Of a stretch of 64,000 bases of DNA, positions 17,463 to 24,680 are shown piece after piece. A program made the translations under genes and the position numbers. The stretch comes from Rhodobacteraceae bacterium UBA6796 (GTDB lineage: Bacteria; Pseudomonadota; Alphaproteobacteria; Rhodobacterales; Rhodobacteraceae). Each line of letters opens with the position of its first letter. Position 1 is the first letter of the stretch. The stretch is taken from NCBI GenBank assembly GCA_002452815.1, contig DKFM01000015.1, positions 1 to 64,000 of the forward strand, in the 5' to 3' direction. The notes beneath the pieces were generated by a model. That model was not told where the DNA came from. It ran no database searches and worked only from the letters and a program-made list of their open reading frames with translations.

Positions 17463-18250
17463 TGTCGATCACGCAATTCACCGAGGCACTGCCAAGTGCA
17501 GATGACCCGGCAACTTTTGACGCGCGGGCCAATGCGTTGATGCTTTGGCTTACCGCGAGTTTCGCGCCCGAAGTGAAGCTCGTGGCCGAGGACATCGCAG
17601 CGGCACTGGCCGGTGCCGGAGATCTGACCGCGGCTGTGGCGCAATTGCAGGATGTCGTTGCAGGGCTGGGGGACGTGGCCACGCTGGATGCTGTGGACCT
17701 TGCCAAGACAGATGCCGAATGGCTTGAGGGCACAGAGGCCGGGCCTGCGATGATCAGCCCGGCGCAATTGCGCGTTGCCGCGCGCCCTGTGATCCGAAGC
17801 CCCTCAATGCCGCTTGCTGGATCGTATGTCGATTTCACGGGCATTCCAGAGACCGCCACGCGTGTGGAAATCACGCTGAGCGGTGCGAGTCTCTCCAGCA
17901 CTGGTCGTGTCGGGGTTCGCCTGGGAACCAGTGACGGCATTGTCAGCGGTGGCTATGTGGCCGCGGCCAGCATGAATGGCAATTCCGGCGCGACTGCTGC
18001 GCTATCCAGCACGACCGAAATTCCTGTCAGCGCTGAGGCATCCGCGGGCGCGTCTCTCACCGGCACGATGATCTTGACGGCACTCGGTGGCGGGCTTTGG
18101 GCAGGGTCGGGCTTCTTTGTCGATACTACGGCCCCTCGTGGGGGTGGTGGCGGAGGGAGCGTCACGCTGGTGGGGGATCTTTCGCAGGTGCGAATTCTGG
18201 CAAGTGCCGGAACCTTCGACGGTGGCACAGCCATTGTCGCCTGGCAGTAG
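17462..18250 (+). CDS. Putative tail fibre protein (262 aa)
   Basis: ATG 17462 overlaps the previous stop. The first 110 residues carry features common at the head of phage fibres (ADDPATFDARANALMLWL, then TDAEWLEGT...ISPAQLRVAA). The second half is Ser/Thr/Gly/Ala-rich beta sequence with a run of six glycines before the last 35 residues. It is likely the receptor-contacting part. No spike-fold motif is visible. It ends the structural operon. Confidence 0.65.
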   Translation: MSITQFTEALPSADDPATFDARANALMLWLTASFAPEVKLVAEDIAAALAGAGDLTAAVAQLQDVVAGLGDVATLDAVDLAKTDAEWLEGTEAGPAMISPAQLRVAARPVIRSPSMPLAGSYVDFTGIPETATRVEITLSGASLSSTGRVGVRLGTSDGIVSGGYVAAASMNGNSGATAALSSTTEIPVSAEASAGASLTGTMILTALGGGLWAGSGFFVDTTAPRGGGGGGSVTLVGDLSQVRILASAGTFDGGTAIVAWQ

Positions 18251-18315
18251 TCCGGCCATCGCCTGATCCAGACCAGTTACATCACCGTGGGGCGCCAATC
18301 TGTGCCCCGCCTGCG

Positions 18316-18339
18316 CCGCCCCACCGTGGGCGGTTTTTT
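18316..18339 (+). terminator. Rho-independent terminator after structural genes
   Basis: CCGCCC (18316-18321) and GGGCGG (18328-18333) form a stem followed by six T residues (18334-18339). It separates the tail genes from the lysis genes. Confidence 0.75.
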
Positions 18340-18355
18340 CATGCCGGAGGCAAAG

Positions 18356-18679
18356 GTGGCAGAAGACACGACACGAGGGCTGATCGAAGCAATGCAGGCC
18401 GTGATGGGGGGCGCCGTGACCACGCTGATCAGCGCCGGCGCGGGGCGGCTCATGTTCCATTCTGCCGAGGTGCGGGCACGACGCCGCAAGTTCCTCGGCC
18501 CCGAACTGGTCTGGGAAGTCCCGATCGCGGTCGGAATGGCAATCATCGGCGAGGCGGTGTCGGGGTATTTCGGGCTCTCGCCGGCGGTGCGCACGGGCGT
18601 TGTCGCGGTGCTCGCCTACATGGGGCCGCGCGGTGCGCAGGCCCTGCTGATGCGGTTTTTCAAACAAGGGGATCTGTGA
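18356..18679 (+). CDS. Holin-like membrane protein (107 aa)
   Basis: The start is taken as GTG 18356 because GGAGG lies five bases upstream; the ATG at 18341 directly follows the terminator and has no ribosome binding site. The protein has one or two hydrophobic helices (AVMGGAVTTLISAGAG and IAVGMAIIGEAVSGYF) followed by SPAVRTGVVAVLAYMGPRGAQALL, similar to the last helix of several phage holin families. It overlaps the endolysin gene by one base, supporting a role in timing lysis. Confidence 0.65.
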   Translation: MAEDTTRGLIEAMQAVMGGAVTTLISAGAGRLMFHSAEVRARRRKFLGPELVWEVPIAVGMAIIGEAVSGYFGLSPAVRTGVVAVLAYMGPRGAQALLMRFFKQGDL

Positions 18680-19362
18680 TGAAAACCAACTGGCGCGCCG
18701 TGCAGGCGCGACTGGCCGATCTCGGCTTTGATCCGGGGCCCGTTGATGGCTTGCGCGGGCCACGCACCGACGCAGCGCTGATCGCTTTCAAGCGTTCGGT
18801 CGGGTTGACGCCTCGGGCGTATTTCGGGCCGCTGACCGAGGCAGCCCTGATGGGCGGGGCGCAGGTTCGCGCCCGGGCCGATCTGCCCTGGATGGCCGAG
18901 GCGGGGCGGATGCTGGGCCTGCATGAAGCGCGCGATACCGCGCGGCTGCGGCGGTGGTTCGACCGTTCTGTCGCCTGGATTGACCCGCGCGAGGTGGCGT
19001 GGTGTGGCGCCTTCGTCGCCAGCTGCCTGCGCGCGGCCAACCCGGACATTGCGTTGCCGGATAACCCGCTGGGCGCCCGCGCCTGGGGTGGTTTCGGCAA
19101 GCCCTGTGAGCCGGTCTTCGGGGCCGTGCTGACCTTCTGGCGCGGTCGCAAGGCCGGATGGCAGGGTCACGTTGGCTTCTACTGGGGCGAGGATGCTTCG
19201 GCCTATCACATCCTGGGCGGCAACCAGAGCGATGCCGTCACTGTCACCCGGATTGCCAAGGAGCGGCTTTTGGCCGCCCGTTGGCCCGTCGATCTGCCGG
19301 TCACCGGCCGTCAGATTCTGCTGAGCGCGGCGGGTCAGCCGCTCTCGGCCAATGAGGCCTGA
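18679..19362 (+). CDS. Endolysin: peptidoglycan-binding domain plus CHAP-like amidase (227 aa)
   Basis: ATG 18679 overlaps the holin stop. Residues 1-60 are a peptidoglycan-binding helical domain (VQARLADLGFDPGPVDGLRGPRTDAALIAFKR). Residues about 75-220 match the TIGR02594/CHAP-like cysteine peptidase group: EVAWCGAFVASCL contains the probable nucleophile Cys, and GHVGFYWGED provides the His. It cuts the cell wall at the end of infection. No signal peptide is seen, so it depends on the holin for export. Confidence 0.88.
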   Translation: MKTNWRAVQARLADLGFDPGPVDGLRGPRTDAALIAFKRSVGLTPRAYFGPLTEAALMGGAQVRARADLPWMAEAGRMLGLHEARDTARLRRWFDRSVAWIDPREVAWCGAFVASCLRAANPDIALPDNPLGARAWGGFGKPCEPVFGAVLTFWRGRKAGWQGHVGFYWGEDASAYHILGGNQSDAVTVTRIAKERLLAARWPVDLPVTGRQILLSAAGQPLSANEA

Positions 19363-19393
19363 GCCTCTCCCCCTGATCTCGAAAGGAAAAACC

Positions 19394-19618
19394 ATGATGA
19401 AGTCGCAAATCGCGCTCGCTCTGCGGGTGCTGGTTCTCTACCCGCTGGCCGGTCTGCTGGCTGCGCTGCCCTCGGTGGGCTTTGACCAGGCCAGCGGCCT
19501 GATGACGCTGGATCTGTCGCAAGCCTCGGCCGCGCTTGGCGCGGTGATCTGGGCGGCAGTTTCGGGTGGCACCTTCGGGCTGTCGCGCATCGCCAAGGCG
19601 TTCGGCTGGGCGCTGTAA
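19394..19618 (+). CDS. Small two-helix membrane protein (74 aa), lysis accessory
   Basis: ATG 19394 follows AAAGGAAA. Two hydrophobic segments (ALRVLVLYPLAGLLAALP and ALGAVIWAAVSGGTFGLS) separated by an acidic loop, with a short C-terminal end. A protein of this form after an endolysin may be a second holin or an antiholin. Family not identified. Confidence 0.6.
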   Translation: MMKSQIALALRVLVLYPLAGLLAALPSVGFDQASGLMTLDLSQASAALGAVIWAAVSGGTFGLSRIAKAFGWAL

Positions 19619-19673
19619 GGGCAGGGTGGCGCCCCCGGGCCATCGGGGTGCGCCGCCATATTCGGAGGGTGGT

Positions 19674-20270
19674 ATGCAAGTAATCCATGACATGCACCGG
19701 CGCGGCACGCTCTCGGCCGGACAGGTCGATGCAGCCAAGCGCTGGCGCGAAGATCCCTACAAGGTGATGCTGGCGCCGATTCTGTTTCGGATCATGCACG
19801 ATGTCTGCATCAAGGAACTGTGGCTGGAGACGATCGAAGAAAAACACGGCTGGCCCGCCCGCAGTGCCAAGGCCATCATCGGCCTGATCCTGACTGCCAT
19901 CAGCGAGTGCGACGGGTTTTTGATCGCCAAGCCTGAGGTGGCTGATGCTGCACTACGCGAACAGGTCGCGTTCCTGACCGCAGCCGATGTGGATGCGATC
20001 TTGGAACCGATGCGGATGCTCGGACTTACACAGGTCGAGGCGCGTCTGTTCACGATCCTGCAGCGCGCTCAGGGCACGGCCTTGTCGAAAGACATGCTGC
20101 ACCGACGGCTGTATGCGGATCTGCACGACGCGGACATGCCAGAGATCAAAACCATCGACGTGCATGTCTGCAAGCTGCGCGCGAAGCTGGCGAAAGCGGG
20201 GGCCACGTTCTGCATCGAAACCGTCTGGGGGGTTGGCTATCGGATGGAGGAAACAAAGAAAGCGGCCTGA
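19674..20270 (+). CDS. Phage regulator with CtrA-like winged-helix domain (198 aa)
   Basis: ATG 19674 follows CGGAGG. Residues 118-191 form an OmpR/PhoB-type winged helix whose sequence is very close to that of CtrA: GT-x-L-x-K-x-M near 134-141, then PEIKTIDVHVCKLRAKLA at 155-173 and IETVWGVGY at 181-189. In Caulobacter CtrA, as I recall it, the same places read PELKIIDVFICKLRKKLA and IETVWGRGY. Residues 1-115 are helical and lack a receiver domain with its phospho-acceptor Asp. The protein could bind CtrA-type sites without phosphorylation control. An unpaired GGTTAA (20382-20387) downstream is the only half-site-like sequence noted. Confidence 0.8.
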   Translation: MQVIHDMHRRGTLSAGQVDAAKRWREDPYKVMLAPILFRIMHDVCIKELWLETIEEKHGWPARSAKAIIGLILTAISECDGFLIAKPEVADAALREQVAFLTAADVDAILEPMRMLGLTQVEARLFTILQRAQGTALSKDMLHRRLYADLHDADMPEIKTIDVHVCKLRAKLAKAGATFCIETVWGVGYRMEETKKAA

Positions 20271-20392
20271 TCCGCGAGCCACGTCAATCATCCCCCCGGA
20301 ATCGCCCCTTGCAGGGGCCGGGCTGCGCCAACAGCCCGACCACGCGGCTACGGTTCACACCGCCGCGCCGACCGTCACCACGGTTAAGGTCG

Positions 20393-20414
20393 CCTGTCCC
20401 TCGCGAGGGACAGG
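20393..20414. promoter_or_regulatory. Perfect 22-base palindrome upstream of methylase start
   Basis: Arms CCTGTCCC (20393-20400) and GGGACAGG (20407-20414) flank TCGCGA, itself a palindrome, so all 22 bases are self-complementary. It ends five bases before the ATG at 20420. It could be an operator controlling the methylase or an mRNA hairpin hiding its ribosome binding site. No T-run follows, so a terminator is unlikely. Confidence 0.55.
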
Positions 20415-20419
20415 CAGTT

Positions 20420-20716
20420 ATGGAACAAAACAAAAACATGGAGCAAGTAAAACCTGTGAGCCCCGTCGCGCCCTGGCTTGGGGCGAAGACGCGTCTTTAT
20501 CCGCGTATCGTTGCAAAGATCGATACCATCCCGCATCGCAGCTATATCGAGCCGTTCGTAGGGATGGGAGGCGTGTTCTTGCGCCGCCGGTTCAGGCCAC
20601 GGCTCGAGGTGGCCAATGATCGCAACGGCGAGATCGTGAACATGATCTACACAGGCAACTTTCGAAAAGCGAAACGGCAGGGATTTCCCCCTGCCGCTCC
20701 ACCTCCCGGTGAGTAG
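20420..20716 (+). pseudogene. DNA adenine methylase (Dam type), truncated
   Basis: ATG 20420 (or 20438). The N-terminal 74 residues are clearly a class-alpha adenine methylase: the PWLGAKTRLYPRIVAKI start, then the SAM-binding motif YIEPFVGMGGVF around residues 42-53 and LEVANDRNGEIVN ending near residue 74. Homology stops at about position 20645 and the frame runs into unrelated sequence until a TAG at 20714-20716. The catalytic DPPY motif and the whole target-recognition part are missing, and no remainder was found downstream. The break falls right after the four bases ATGA, exactly where the structured RNA element begins. Confidence 0.8.
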
Positions 20717-20785
20717 TCCGACGAACGTCGATCGGCTCGAGGTGGAGCCATATCGCGCTCAGCCGTCTCACCGGGAATGCCATTG
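20646..20785 (+). ncRNA. Structured RNA resembling HEARO / IscB omegaRNA
   Basis: Seen directly: ACAGGC at 20651; hairpin CTTT/AAAG at 20659-20669; hairpin GGCAGGG (20676-20682) with CCCTGCC (20689-20695); a perfect 10-bp stem GCTCCACCTC (20696-20705) with GAGGTGGAGC (20739-20748); an inner hairpin CGACG/CGTCG (20719-20730); and CCCGGTGAG (20705-20713) complementary to CTCACCGGG (20767-20775), which with the 10-bp stem makes a pseudoknot. From memory, the IscB omegaRNA has the same order: ACAGGC, a GGGATTTCCCC hairpin, a pseudoknot strand, inner stems, an AGCC and a closing GGGAA-type strand. The element follows ATGA, the insertion context reported for HEARO RNAs. No IscB gene is adjacent, so it would be a stand-alone copy. 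Confidence 0.55.
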
Positions 20786-21035
20786 CCCTATTGGTGGTGT
20801 GGGCCGTTACTCTTGAATGCCACGCGGCAATGCAAGCCGATGGTCCGGGGTTCTCTCGGTAACAAGGCTATGAAAGAACTCATCCCATCCAAGGCTGGGA
20901 AAGTCGTCCTGATGAAGCGTCTTTTGCGCCCCGTGCTTGTTGCCCGAAGGCTTCCTTTCAGCAGGCATAGTGGTCCTCCGTAAAATCCCGGAAATGTGTC
21001 CCCGGGAATACTTGTTTGAGCGGCCACCTTGGGTC
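20786..21035. other. No convincing gene; probable distal part of the RNA element
   Basis: About 250 bases follow the structured RNA. A 68-codon frame (20777-20983) exists, but its ATG lies inside the RNA's 3' strand and its product matches nothing I recognise, including the start of IscB. The right end of the element is not evident, and the missing part of the methylase does not reappear. Confidence 0.4.
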
Positions 21036-21248
21036 TCAGTGGTGCGGTTTCGTCTTGGCAGGCGGTGTGGCGGGGGTAGCCCCGTCCCGCGTCATGCGCG
21101 CTGACCGCAATCTCGCGGTCTGATCTGCACGCGCTTCGGCGTCGGCCTCGCGGATCAAACGAACGGCGGCATCCGTGCGCTCCTGCGCTGTGGTCGGCGC
21201 CTGAGTGACCTCGCGAAAGAAACTGCTCGCCTTGTTCTTGCGGGACAT
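21036..21248 (-). CDS. Small basic hypothetical protein (70 aa)
   Basis: On the minus strand from ATG 21248, with a strong AAGGAGG ribosome binding site upstream. The protein starts MSRKNKASSFFREVTQAP, continues with an Arg/Ala/Asp-rich helix (AVRLIREADAEARADQTARLRS) and ends in a Pro/Lys tail. It resembles small accessory proteins of Rhodobacteraceae, but I know no function. It is transcribed in the same direction as the cold shock gene upstream of it. Confidence 0.65.
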   Translation of the reverse strand: MSRKNKASSFFREVTQAPTTAQERTDAAVRLIREADAEARADQTARLRSARMTRDGATPATPPAKTKPHH

Positions 21249-21313
21249 GGGGCCTCCTTGAGGATGAGATCCGGCCCTTGGGGGCCGGGTCCAGAACCGA
21301 TCCGATCAGCCGA

Positions 21314-21520
21314 TCACGCGACTTTCAGATCGCGCGCAGCCTCGCGACCATCGCGGCCGGTTTCGATTTCGTAGATGACGGCCTGACCGTCATTGATCTG
21401 GGTAAGGCCGGCGCGCTCGACCGCCGAGATGTGGACGAAGATGTCCCGCCCGCCGCCCTGCGGCTCGATAAAGCCAAATCCTTTGGTGGTGTTGAACCAT
21501 TTCACGGTGCCATTGGCCAT
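21314..21520 (-). CDS. Cold shock protein, CspA family (68 aa)
   Basis: The start is ATG at 21520 (MANGTVKWFN), preceded by AAAGGAG; longer versions of the frame add only non-homologous sequence. Both RNA-binding motifs are present: KGFGFIEP (RNP1) and DIFVHIS (RNP2). The 68-residue length is typical. The protein is a single-stranded nucleic acid chaperone in the cytoplasm. It is located in the accessory block between the phage genes and the attachment site, so it may be phage cargo. A leader of over 100 bases lies upstream. Confidence 0.93.
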   Translation of the reverse strand: MANGTVKWFNTTKGFGFIEPQGGGRDIFVHISAVERAGLTQINDGQAVIYEIETGRDGREAARDLKVA

Positions 21521-21731
21521 CGTGAGGTCTCCTTTGCAAAATGCCGCCCACAAGACGCGGCGGACCGGCTCAGTCAATTCAAAAGGCAGACTGAAGCCGA
21601 CAAAGGAGACAGGTGCAGTTGGGAACAACGTAGCTCCTCTTACCTATACCCTTCCGCTGGATTTTGCAAAGTAAAAGACACCACAGCAAATTTTGCAGAG
21701 ACGACAGGGCTGGATCAGGGGGGGGCTACAC

Positions 21732-22556
21732 TCAGTCAGCGATCTGATCCGTCCAGACCTCGAAACCGGTCAGGACATTGGTTCCGAAGGAATGGATCAG
21801 CGGCACATCGGCCGCATCGCGCCCCCGGGCGACCAGCACGCGGCCAATGCGCGCGGCATTGTTGCGCGGATCGAAAACCCACCATTGGCCATCAAGCCAG
21901 ACTTCCATCCAGGCCGCAAAATCACCCGGCGGATAGGGGGGCGGCATGCCGATGTCACCAAGATAGCCGGTGCAGTAGCGTGCGGGAATGTTCATGCAGC
22001 GACAGAAGGTGATCGCCAGATGCGCATAGTCGCGGCACACGCCCTGCGCCTCGGCGTAGGCCTGCGCCGCGCTGCGGGTCGCTCGTGCGGCGAGGTAGTC
22101 GAAACGGATATGCCCATGCACGAAGTCGCAGATCGCCTGCACCCGCGCATGCCCTGGCGGGGTATGTTCGAACAAGCGCCAAGCTGTATCTGACAACATG
22201 TCCGTTTCGCAGTAGCGGCTGCCCAGAAGGTAGGTGAGCGTCTCGCCCGGCAGGGCTTCTACCGGGCTCTGGCCATTTTCTGGCGGGCGGGGATCCGGCA
22301 GGCCGTTGTCGCGGAGTATCCCCTCGGTGCTGATGCTGAAGTCGCCCGCGGGCGCGACAAGGCGCGTGCACCAGTTGCCGAACCCGTCGCGATAGGCGCT
22401 CAGCGGAACCGGCGGCCAGGTCCGAACATGATCGGGGAACTCCAGATCGCCTGCGCGCGAAAAATGAACATTCAGAAGCGCGATCATCGGGGTTGGTTGC
22501 GGCAGGCTCAGGTTGAACCGGCAACCGAGCTTGATCCGGATGCTGTCGAACGTCAT
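21732..22556 (-). CDS. Transglutaminase-like cysteine protease, paralogue 1 (274 aa)
   Basis: Start ATG 22556 (MTFDSIRIKLGC) follows GAGGT; longer frame sequence upstream is not conserved. An N-terminal beta domain (residues 1-120) precedes the transglutaminase core. The catalytic triad is visible: Cys in GVCRDYAHLA, His some 40 residues later in the AAWMEVWLDG region or nearby, and Asp in WVFDPRNN. It is closely similar over the whole length to the gene at 30212-31021. The substrate is unknown; proteins of this type often act as peptidases or amidases. Location inside the prophage block suggests cargo. Confidence 0.85.
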   Translation of the reverse strand: MTFDSIRIKLGCRFNLSLPQPTPMIALLNVHFSRAGDLEFPDHVRTWPPVPLSAYRDGFGNWCTRLVAPAGDFSISTEGILRDNGLPDPRPPENGQSPVEALPGETLTYLLGSRYCETDMLSDTAWRLFEHTPPGHARVQAICDFVHGHIRFDYLAARATRSAAQAYAEAQGVCRDYAHLAITFCRCMNIPARYCTGYLGDIGMPPPYPPGDFAAWMEVWLDGQWWVFDPRNNAARIGRVLVARGRDAADVPLIHSFGTNVLTGFEVWTDQIAD

Positions 22557-22617
22557 CACAGACCTCGCAAATGATGGAGGGGGTGGGTGTATGGGGCCGG
22601 GCCGAGCGCCGCGGGCC

Positions 22618-22800
22618 TCATTGCTTTTTACGATCGAACCGGGACCAGGCCTTGCGACGCTCGGCCCCTTCAAGCGCGTAGGAGGTGTCGAAGATCGACT
22701 TGCGCGGCTCCGAGGCTGGGCTTTCCGGGCGAGGTCTTACAGTGTTCGAACTTCTGGTGGTCGCCGCGAGGTTGCGGTGATTGGTTTCGGCGGGTTTCAT
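22618..22800 (-). CDS. Possible small protein (60 aa)
   Basis: ATG 22800 follows AAAGGA at a spacing of about nine to ten bases. The product is hydrophilic and basic, with a disordered first half and an end reading EGAERRKAWSRFDRKKQ. Composition looks more protein-like than alternative frames here, but there is no recognised family. It could equally be an accidental frame. Confidence 0.35.
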   Translation of the reverse strand: MKPAETNHRNLAATTRSSNTVRPRPESPASEPRKSIFDTSYALEGAERRKAWSRFDRKKQ

Positions 22801-23325
22801 TATTCGGCATCCTTTTTCTGGCAACACGTCCACTTGGGGCTGATGACGCGTCGCACGGGCAGGTGGCGCCGTCGCGATCAGTCCTTCGGCCTGCAGGTTC
22901 GGGCGATCGGCTGGGTCGGGGTAACTGCCCGGTTCTCCGATCGGCGCTACAACGCCCACGCAGGCTGGCATTCGCCTCCGGGATGAACACTGCAGTTCCT
23001 CATGATATGGGGATAGCCTGTCCGATTGCGAGTCCCGGTTCCGAAGAACCGCGATAATCCAGCTGAGGGGACAGGTGAAGGGGATGTAAAATGGCACCTG
23101 GCTTGGGTAGGGCTGCGAGGCGTCGGAATATAATTTCCTTAAGAAGCAATGGGTTGCACAGGACAGTCTGGAGGGTTGCTTAATTGTCTAGTAATTTGCG
23201 AAGTGAACCCCTATCTAGATCATGCATCTCTTCTTCTCGGCCCCTGTTCCTTCCGGCTCAGCGACGATCTTGAGCTTTGCCTGGCCCCTGCATCCTGCGG
23301 GCGGCATTATGGAAAGGAACGCACG
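22801..23325. other. Intergenic stretch, no supported gene
   Basis: Several open frames occur on both strands, but none has both a good start region and a protein-like composition. The part around 23100-23240 is clearly richer in A and T than the surroundings, which fits the moron-type block of a prophage or a region of old recombination. Confidence 0.4.
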
Positions 23326-23487
23326 ATGACCGATACGGTCCGCGTGAGACAGGTCAGTCAGACCAAAGCCGACATCTGCACCGCACCGGCGGTCGACAAG
23401 CGGCGTGGGCTTTCCCATGCCAGAGCATGCAGGCAAGCCGGAGGTGCAATAGCGCACCAGTTAGACAGCGGCGCTCGACGGCGCTGA
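23326..23487 (+). CDS. Possible small basic protein (53 aa)
   Basis: ATG 23326 with GAAAGGAA upstream. The product (MTDTVRVRQVSQTKADI start, Arg/Ala-rich end) is short and lacks a recognised domain. The ribosome binding site is the main support. Confidence 0.3.
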   Translation: MTDTVRVRQVSQTKADICTAPAVDKRRGLSHARACRQAGGAIAHQLDSGARRR

Positions 23488-23641
23488 TGACCCGGACAAG
23501 CTTCATGGCATGCGCAATGCATTTGCCTGAGGCATCGCCAAATGAATCAACCCGGCGCGAACGGCCTTTGGCCGAAACGCCTTCCGTGAGAGGCCGCGGT
23601 TTTACCGAGCGCCCCCACGTTTTCCATGAAAGACGAATACC

Positions 23642-23911
23642 TTGATCGAAATCTACTGGGGTGAACCCATGTCTCTCGTCATCTCGCCGGAAGGCGACGT
23701 GCAAAAGTTCAGCACGATCGAACAGGCGCAATACTGGCTGCGCAAGAAGTGGCCCGTCTCTGATGTGGCCCGCCAGAACGCGCTTGGCAGTCTTGAGGCT
23801 GCTATGGACTGTCTGGGTTCGGTCAGAGAGGCGCGCTACGCCTTCCTGCGCGCTGCTCACAGCGCGGGCTTCGTGCCGCAAGGCCGCCCGGATATGCCCC
23901 TCGCCGCCTGA
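23642..23911 (+). CDS. DUF982 family protein (89 aa)
   Basis: The whole domain fits only if translation starts at TTG 23642 (MIEIYWGEPMSLVI), since the first strand of the family (W-x-x-PV) is encoded before the ATG at 23669. The conserved pattern is visible: IEQAQYWLRKKWPV, then A-x-x-CLGSVREARYAFLRAAHSAGF. DUF982 proteins are short and common in Rhizobiales and Rhodobacterales; their function is unknown. It is followed 56 bases later by the acyltransferase gene on the same strand. Confidence 0.8.
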   Translation: MIEIYWGEPMSLVISPEGDVQKFSTIEQAQYWLRKKWPVSDVARQNALGSLEAAMDCLGSVREARYAFLRAAHSAGFVPQGRPDMPLAA

Positions 23912-23966
23912 TGGCGGCCAGGTCCCACCCGACCGCAGGCTTATGCCACGGAGCACGAGGCCAAGG

Positions 23967-24680
23967 ATGCTGATCGTCCAATCAAGACTTTTCGACGTGT
24001 TATTCGGGCTCTGGACCATGTTGCAGAGCCCTCTCATCCCGGTGCTTGCGCTGTTGCAAAACCCCGGCCTTACCCGCGCCGCGATCCGCTTCTGGACCAG
24101 CGGCGTGCTTGGTCTGTCGCACCGTATCCTCGGGCTGCGCCTGCGCGAAGAGGGCATCGAAAACAAGCATCTCGACGCCCCCTGCATCTATGTCTGCAAT
24201 CATCAGTCAACCTGGGAAACGCTGGCATTCAACAAGCTGGTGCCTGATGTCTGCGTCATCGCCAAGCAAGAGCTGCGCAAGATCCCGATCTTCGGATGGT
24301 TCCTGAACCATGCGCCGATGATCCTGATCGACCGCAGCGGCGGCGGCCGGGCAATGGCGGCGATGATCTCCGAGGCGCGGCGCGAGGTGGCACGCGGCCG
24401 CTCGATCCTGATCTTCCCCGAGGGCACCCGCGTCGGCGTGCATGGGCAGCGCAAGTTCCAGCCCGGGTTGATCGCGCTTTATCGCAAGCTCGAACTGCCG
24501 GTGGTTCCCGTGGTGCACAATGCCGGGTGTTTCTGGGGAAAAGGCCTCAAGAGAGGCGGCACGATCGTCGTTTCCTATTATCCGCCGATCCCACCGGGCC
24601 TGCCCCCCATCGAAGTGATGGCACAGGTCGAGCAGCTTTTGAACGCCGAAAAGAGCCGCCTCGTCGCGGCAGCGACCTGA
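23967..24680 (+). CDS. plsC: 1-acyl-glycerol-3-phosphate acyltransferase, PlsC type (237 aa)
   Basis: ATG 23967 with GAGG upstream (alternative ATG 23943). The N-terminal hydrophobic segment anchors the enzyme in the membrane. The catalytic motif is NHQSTWE at about residues 78-84, an H-x4-E form instead of the usual H-x4-D, a replacement I recall in alphaproteobacterial enzymes. The glycerol-phosphate motif FPEGTR lies near residue 151 and VPVVHN near 180. It transfers an acyl chain to lysophosphatidic acid in phospholipid synthesis. As it lies inside the prophage boundary it is probably an extra copy. Confidence 0.85.
   Translation: MLIVQSRLFDVLFGLWTMLQSPLIPVLALLQNPGLTRAAIRFWTSGVLGLSHRILGLRLREEGIENKHLDAPCIYVCNHQSTWETLAFNKLVPDVCVIAKQELRKIPIFGWFLNHAPMILIDRSGGGRAMAAMISEARREVARGRSILIFPEGTRVGVHGQRKFQPGLIALYRKLELPVVPVVHNAGCFWGKGLKRGGTIVVSYYPPIPPGLPPIEVMAQVEQLLNAEKSRLVAAAT

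Noticed and set aside
1..18250. The structural cluster as the Rhodobacter gene transfer agent (RcGTA)
   Set aside because: Some proteins are GTA-like (chaperone, protease order), but gene order, an HNH gene, S49 rather than GTA-type protease, endolysin and a tRNA attachment site point to an ordinary prophage.
20696..20775. HDV-like ribozyme fold (same pseudoknot topology)
   Set aside because: The first stem is 10 bp instead of 7, the inner hairpin loop is too small and the catalytic C context is not visible; the omegaRNA interpretation fits better.
20905..20920. CTGATGA as part of a hammerhead ribozyme
   Set aside because: No GAAA core or matching stems in the right order were found on either strand.
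20777..20983. 68-codon frame after the structured RNA as a remnant of IscB
   Set aside because: Its start lies inside the RNA and the product shows neither the PLMP-type N-terminus nor RuvC or HNH motifs.
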